A stretch of DNA of 64,000 nt from Phymorhynchus buccinoides (lineage: Eukaryota; Mollusca; Gastropoda; Neogastropoda; Raphitomidae): positions 23,924,313-23,988,312 of the forward strand of contig CM065712.1 in assembly GCA_017654935.2 (NCBI GenBank), in the 5' to 3' direction. Both the position numbers and the translations under genes were made by a program. The number at the start of each line of letters is the position of its first letter. The stretch's first letter is position 1. The notes under the pieces are model-generated. The model saw only the letters and a program-made list of their open reading frames with translations. It did not search any database and was not told the DNA's origin. Shown here one piece after another: positions 59,773-64,000 of this stretch.

Positions 59773-60272
59773 NNNNNNNNNNNNNNNNNNNNNNNNNNNN
59801 NNNNNNNNNNNNNNNNNNNNNNNNNNNNNNNNNNNNNNNNNNNNNNNNNNNNNNNNNNNNNNNNNNNNNNNNNNNNNNNNNNNNNNNNNNNNNNNNNNNN
59901 NNNNNNNNNNNNNNNNNNNNNNNNNNNNNNNNNNNNNNNNNNNNNNNNNNNNNNNNNNNNNNNNNNNNNNNNNNNNNNNNNNNNNNNNNNNNNNNNNNNN
60001 NNNNNNNNNNNNNNNNNNNNNNNNNNNNNNNNNNNNNNNNNNNNNNNNNNNNNNNNNNNNNNNNNNNNNNNNNNNNNNNNNNNNNNNNNNNNNNNNNNNN
60101 NNNNNNNNNNNNNNNNNNNNNNNNNNNNNNNNNNNNNNNNNNNNNNNNNNNNNNNNNNNNNNNNNNNNNNNNNNNNNNNNNNNNNNNNNNNNNNNNNNNN
60201 NNNNNNNNNNNNNNNNNNNNNNNNNNNNNNNNNNNNNNNNNNNNNNNNNNNNNNNNNNNNNNNNNNNNNNNN
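59773..60272. other. 500-N scaffold gap
   Basis: Exactly 500 N between contigs 3 and 4. The MATH-domain exons of SPOP could lie here. Confidence 0.99.
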
Positions 60273-60366
60273 TCCCCAATATTCCTCTACCCAGGTAAAT
60301 TTAATGGAAATATTTGGCTGAAAAATGGATTTTTTTTTTTTTTTTTTCTGGCGGTGTGAAAGTTAA
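60273..60366 (+). repeat. MITE-1, right part
   Basis: CCCCAATATT...CTACCCAGGTAAATTTAATG...CTGGCGGTG, cut by the gap. Confidence 0.75.
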
Positions 60367-60522
60367 TATTTTAATCAGACATTTGTCCTGACAGGGGAGA
60401 ACACAATAGGACATTTTTCAATTTTAATAGGTCAATGGCCTATGACCGGGGCCTAGGGACATCACTGTTTAATGTAGAGAGAGTTGATGACGTTCATAAT
60501 GTCGTTCGTTATTTTCTGACAG

Positions 60523-60700
60523 GTGAGTGTGGTCGGTGACACGGTCAACGTCTCGGGTCAGTCCAACTGCACGCCAGTCAAAGTTCCAGAGTGTCGGCTG
60601 TCCGAAGACCTGGGACAGCTGTTCCAGAACTCGTCCTTCAGCGACGTCTTCCTCTGTGTCGGGGGTCACGAGTTCAGAGTTCACAAGTCGATTTTGGCAG
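60523..60700 (+). CDS. SPOP: SPOP exon: end of MATH domain, linker and start of BTB
   Basis: A 178-bp exon with acceptor TTATTTTCTGACAG and donor GCAG|GTCAGT. It encodes VSVVGDTVNVSGQSN, VKVPECRLSEDLGQLFQ and NSSFSDVFLCVGGHEFRVHK, then SILA. VKVPECRL.(E)(D/E)LG and F.D..LCV.G.EF..HK.ILA are signatures of SPOP, the speckle-type POZ protein. SPOP binds substrates through MATH and cullin-3 through BTB, mainly in the nucleus. The exon starts in phase 0 and leaves one base that is completed by the exon at 63854. Earlier MATH exons are not in this contig. A paralogue such as SPOPL cannot be excluded from two exons. The 3' 70 bp of this exon are repeated downstream. Confidence 0.92.
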
Positions 60701-61490
60701 GTCAGTATGGTCGAATGTTTTCGTCAAAAAAGATAGTTTAAAAAAATCAATGGATCATAGCCTATGGTAGAATGTTGTGGTCGAAATAGAACTCGTCTTT
60801 CAGTGATGTCTTCCTCTGTGTCGGGGGTCATAAGTTCAGAGTTCACAAGTCGATTTTGGCAGGTCAGTATGGTCGAATGTTTTCGTCAAAAAAGATAGTT
60901 TAAAAAAATCAATGGATCATAGCCTATGGTAGAATGTTGTGGTCGAAATAGAACTCGTCTTTCAGTGACGTCTTCCTCTGTGTCGGGGGTCACGAGTTCA
61001 GAGTTCACAAGTCGATTTTGGCAGGTCAGTATGGTCGAATGTTTTCATCAAAAGATAGTTTTTAAAAAAATCAAAGGATCATAGCCTATGGTAAAATGTT
61101 GTGGTCAAAAGAGAACTCTTCCTTCAGTGACGTCTTCCTCTGTGTCGGAGGTCACGAGTTCAGAGTTCACAAGTCGATTTTGGCAGGTCAGTATGGTCAA
61201 ATGTTTTTGTCAAAAGATTTTTTTTTTTTTTTTTCAATTGATCGTGGTCTGTGGCGGTAAGTTTTGGTTAAAAGAGAACTCTTCCTTCAGTGACGTTTTC
61301 CTGTGTGTCGGGGGTCACAAGTTCATAGTGCACAAGTCTATGCTCGTAGGTCAGTATGGTCGAATGTTTTGGTCAAAAGACAAAATTTTGTTTTTCCAAT
61401 ATATCATGGTCTATGGTAGAATGTTTTGGTCAAAAGAGAACTCGTCCTTCAGTGACGTTTTCATCTGTCAGAGGGCGCAAGTTTCAGAGT
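60701..61490 (+). repeat. SPOP exon end/donor tandem array (162-bp units)
   Basis: Exon-like copies end at 60862, 61024, 61186 and 61349 (spacing 162, 162, 162 and 163 from 60700), each followed by GTCAGTATGGTC. A sixth copy (61439-61492) is cut by a Repeat-A fragment. Units start at AGAACTCGTC(T/C)TTCAG and carry codons FSDVFLCVGGH and VHKSILA almost unchanged in the first four. The fifth has Met-Leu-Val (SMLV), and its AG is still followed by GTCAGT. In-frame stops (TAA, TAG) occur in the intron part of each unit. Confidence 0.95.
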
Positions 61491-61492
61491 GC

Positions 61493-61555
61493 AAAATCCC
61501 CCCGTGGGGATACCGGGGTGTCTTCCGTACAAATAGTTCCATCACCCCCCCTCCT
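61493..61555 (-). repeat. Repeat-A 3' fragment
   Basis: CCCCGTGGGGATACCGGGG through AAATAGTTCC. It interrupts the last SPOP repeat copy. Confidence 0.7.
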
Positions 61556-61884
61556 TTTCATTATGTTAGTTACCCTACTCTTTTCGAGTAGTATTCTAAC
61601 TCAAATTGGACCTCTACTACTCTTCCAAATTGAAACATAATGCTCTACTTACTCATTTTCAGTGAACATTGTTTTTGATGGTTTAATGAATAAAACTACA
61701 CATTTTGCACCAAAAACTACTCATTTCAGCTATCCAGACTACTCAAGACTTGTGTAGGGGGTAAACAGGTCCTGACTGTGTTTAGAGCAAAAGCCAGCAT
61801 ATCAGGGTTACTCCTTCATCTGATGACGTCATCAGTGAATGTCATCAGGTCAGTACGTAATACGTTGGTGGCAGTCAAGGGGTT
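61556..61884. repeat. CCTGTTTACC element end and MITE-2 fragment
   Basis: GGTAAACAGGTCCTGAC at 61758-61773 is the right end of a CCTGTTTACC element. 61775-61884 is the right half of a MITE-2 (ATGACGTCATCAGTG to GGCAGTCAAGGGG). Confidence 0.6.
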
Positions 61885-62037
61885 TTAAAAGTCTTGTTGC
61901 ACTAAGTGTGTTTTATTCTTAGTCACCGCTGAAGAAGGGAGCAAGGTTCTACTGAAAGCTGAAAAGAAAGAAAGCTTCATATGTTTTGCTTGAAAGCAAA
62001 CTTGTTTCAATTATTTTATCTATTCTAACCACACTGA

Positions 62038-62244
62038 TCAACACTCAAAACAATAGCAATAAACATCATCAGTTTGGAAACCAATGCCCCAGCACATAAA
62101 AAACGAAAGTAGCAAAGGACCGCAACTCCCCTTACCCGGAAGCCCGGTTACTCCCCTTTCGCTTCCGGTCACGCGGTCCATTTGACCTGCCAAAGTCACT
62201 TTTTCATTTTCCACTGATGTGGCAGCATCGCTATTGGAAGCCAT
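62038..62244 (-). CDS. Unrecognised short ORF
   Basis: A 68-codon minus-strand ORF starting MASNSDAATSVENEKVTLAG. The region just upstream (AAAAATGAAGTTGCTGAAAGG) could be a 5' UTR and the composition of the first 40 residues is protein-like, but no family is recognised. It lies in an intron of SPOP on the opposite strand. It may be a first exon, part of a transposon, or chance. Confidence 0.2.
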   Translation of the reverse strand: MASNSDAATSVENEKVTLAGQMDRVTGSERGVTGLPGKGSCGPLLLSFFMCWGIGFQTDDVYCYCFEC

Positions 62245-62464
62245 CCTTTCAGCAACTTCATTTTTCTACAGTTTATCTGGTCGGTTCATCCTTATTTTTA
62301 CTTATTCTTCATTAGCCTATTCTTGCTAGTGTTACTAGTTAAGAATAGATAGTAGAATTAATAAAAATTCCTCAATCTTAGCAAATTGTTTATTGTTTTA
62401 GGGCGAATGGACTGGCTTACTCTCGCTGTGAATGAAAATGTCATGGGTGTTCTACCTTACGGTT

Positions 62465-62702
62465 CCTCCCGTGGGGATACCCAGGGGGTCTTTTGTATAA
62501 ATAGTTCCCCACACCTTCTGGAAGTTCTGTGCTTGTAACTTCCTCTAATATGTCACTCTCTTTGACTCTGCCTTTTCCCTTTGCTTACTGTCATCTGCTG
62601 TCTTTCTATTTCACTGGTCCATTCTCCTGCCTTTTTTTTTTCTTCAAGAAACGCTTTCAAAAAGATCTCCACCAGCCGAAGTCAAACTTACTGAGCCTAA
62701 CT
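62465..62702 (-). repeat. Repeat-A, first part
   Basis: CCCGTGGGGATACCCAGG to CCAGCCGAAGTCAAAC...CTAACTG. The remainder resumes at 63744-63830 (AGGCGCGTAACGGCAG...GTCTGAGCGATGGAGG). Confidence 0.85.
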
Positions 62703-63290
62703 GCAGTGGAACCTCCTTTATAAGACCCTCCCACATAAGACCTCTTTCTCTGAGACATTTGCCCTTCTTTGTTAGTATTAAAATTAGTTCCCTTATAAGA
62801 CCCCTCCCATAACTATAAGACCTCATATATTTTGGATGATTTTCTTAAAGACCCACCAGAATCACGTGTCAAAATCACGGGTTTCACGTGTTTTCCCTCT
62901 TATAGCTGGTAAGAAATCTTGTTTTGACCAGGTCTGACTCCCATCTAATTCCCCCCAAATTCAAAGCGAAACATCGTTTTAAAGAGCAGCCTCAATTGAA
63001 GTTGGGGACATGTATGTGGGTCACAGCGACCTAGAAAAAACAAGGGACTTAATGGTGGTGCGTCAGTGTGTCTTTAAACCCACAGCCGGCTATTATATAA
63101 AGCGTTCACGCGAGGCGCGCGCCGTCATTCTCCACGGTGCTGGCGAGAGAGACGGTTCAACCGTTCTTTTTTTCTCTGTTGCTCGAGCCACTGTGAGTCA
63201 GAACTACGCAGCGACTAGGCTAGCAGTCTACAACCGATCCCTGGGATCGGTAGTTATCCCTTTAAGGTCTTATAAGGGAAGTTTCACTGT
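62703..63290. repeat. GGAACC element with a nested insertion
   Basis: CAGTGGAACCTCCTTTATAAG (written here as recognised ends) and ATAAGGGAAGTTTCACTGTA bound it. 62848-63264 inside is unrelated to the other copies and starts with TTAAAGACCCACC...CACGTG, a relic of the 55542 palindrome. Confidence 0.8.
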
Positions 63291-63301
63291 ATTTCTTGTT
63301 T

Positions 63302-63731
63302 GGTTTAAACAAATTTATTCATAAACAATCACATATCAAAGCAGCATCAGAATAAGGATCACAGAGCACAACGAGCTTAAAGCTTATACTAGGTGCTCAA
63401 AACATTTGAAGTACAACAGTATTGGCTGCAACTAGTGAAGTTAGTACACTGGGTAAATGATGAAAGAAAGGGAAAAGGAACAGAAGCATAACAACGTGGG
63501 AATACTAAGTAAAGGAGAACAAACAAATTCATAGACATATTCATGAACAACGAATCAAACAAATAGATACAGAAGAAGAAGAAAAAAAAAAAGAAGAAGA
63601 TACAAATTATGACAAGTACGACAAGTAGGGGCAAGATTATGTTAGTTAATTAGATACCAAATACATCATGTTTCAGCATCAAGACAAGCAGACCATTGCG
63701 AAAGCATTTCATTTCAACCAGGGCAACATGG
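63302..63731 (-). repeat. 430-bp retroelement insertion with 12-bp target duplication
   Basis: TATTTCTTGTTT at 63290-63301 and 63732-63743 flanks it. On the minus strand it ends TTTATGAATAAATTTG, as expected for a retroposed 3' end. No coding domain is recognised. Confidence 0.85.
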
Positions 63732-63853
63732 TATTTCTTGTTTAGGCGCGTAACGGCAGTATGACACATCTGCATTCATAATTGACAGGAAACCGTCTGA
63801 GCGATGGAGGAAGACGAAGAACCTTACAGTTTTTTGGGTTCTGTTTTCAACAG

Positions 63854-63909
63854 CGCGGTCTCCGGTTTTCTTCGCCATGTTTGACCATGAGATGACGGAG
63901 AGCAAGCGG
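63854..63909 (+). CDS. SPOP: SPOP exon: BTB domain continuation
   Basis: A 56-bp exon with acceptor TCTGTTTTCAACAG and donor CGG|GTGAGT. Its first two bases complete the codon begun at 60700, giving ...SILA-ARSPVFFAMFDHEMTESKR. This is the conserved BTB helix of SPOP (RSPVF.AMF.HEM.ESK). The fit of phase and sequence between the two exons confirms a single gene on the plus strand. The intron is 3.15 kb and filled with the array and nested transposons. The next exon lies beyond the window. Confidence 0.93.
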
Positions 63910-63944
63910 GTGAGTCATTGGGACATTTCATTTTGGGCTTTTTA

Positions 63945-64000
63945 ATCCTTTCACCGCCAGTCATTTTTCAGCCCCAAATTCCATTAACCTTTAGCACACT
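63945..64000 (-). repeat. MITE-1, start of an inverted copy
   Basis: CCTTTCACCGCCAGTC, TTTTTCAGC, CCATTAACCTTTAG, the inverted orientation, cut by the window end. Confidence 0.75.

Noticed and set aside
63010..63324. 104-codon ORF starting MYVGHSDLEKTRD
   Set aside because: It runs across the boundary of a nested transposon (end at about 63264) and into the GGAACC terminus, so it is not a gene.

Overview
The window is animal genomic DNA, most likely from a marine mollusc or related lophotrochozoan. That identification is inference: it rests on intron-rich vertebrate-like genes, very dense CA/CT microsatellites, tRNA-derived SINEs and many small inverted-repeat DNA transposons. Real coding sequence is scarce and sits in short exons of two genes. 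TMEM245 is a multi-pass membrane protein of the AI-2E transporter-like family. SPOP is the MATH-BTB substrate adaptor of cullin-3 ubiquitin ligases. Nearly everything else is intron, mobile element or simple repeat.

Three runs of exactly 500 N (2093-2592, 19037-19536, 59773-60272) mark scaffold joins and split the window into four contigs. Contig 1 (1-2092) holds an upstream TMEM245 exon on the minus strand. Contig 2 (2593-19036) and the first 14.5 kb of contig 3 (19537-about 34066) are two versions of the same TMEM245 segment. They share the same exons, introns and repeats in the same order, but differ at synonymous sites, in repeat copy number and in several transposon insertions. They are best read as two haplotypes placed in tandem by the assembler. 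The rest of contig 3 (34.1-59.8 kb) is repeat-rich sequence with one possible TMEM245 terminal exon (47826). Contig 4 (60273-64000) carries two SPOP exons that join in frame.

TMEM245 exons on the plus strand, in order, are: exon D (3' part only, ...GQAVEQAIR), exon A (GVFMASLKM...VFIPS), exon B (ALAAVFAAIPF...DTAIYSEI) and exon C (GHPFLTGLA...GSMLRSD).

The outstanding feature is that five exons in two genes are each followed by a tandem array. In every case the repeated unit contains the 3' part of the exon, its 5' splice site and the start of the intron. The exons are TMEM245 contig-1 exon, D, A and C, and the SPOP BTB exon. Unit lengths include exactly 114 bp (exon A) and 162 bp (SPOP). 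I know of no named class of repeat with this structure.

Repeat names used below are mine. MITE-1: TTAA-flanked, ends CCCTTTCACCGCCA, about 240 bp. MITE-2: TTAA-flanked, CCCCTTGACTGCC. MITE-3: TTAA-flanked, CCCCTTCACTGCC. CAGGCATG element: inverted ends CAGGCATG with 6-bp target duplications. CCTGTTTACC element: inverted ends of that sequence. GCGC-MITE: ends with ATAAGGCGC. GGAACC element: ends CAGTGGAACCTCC. SINE-1 and SINE-2: tRNA-derived SINEs. Repeat-A: about 450-bp interspersed repeat containing AAGCACAGAACTTCCAGAAG. Repeat-G: element containing GTGCTTCGGCTGTTGGG.
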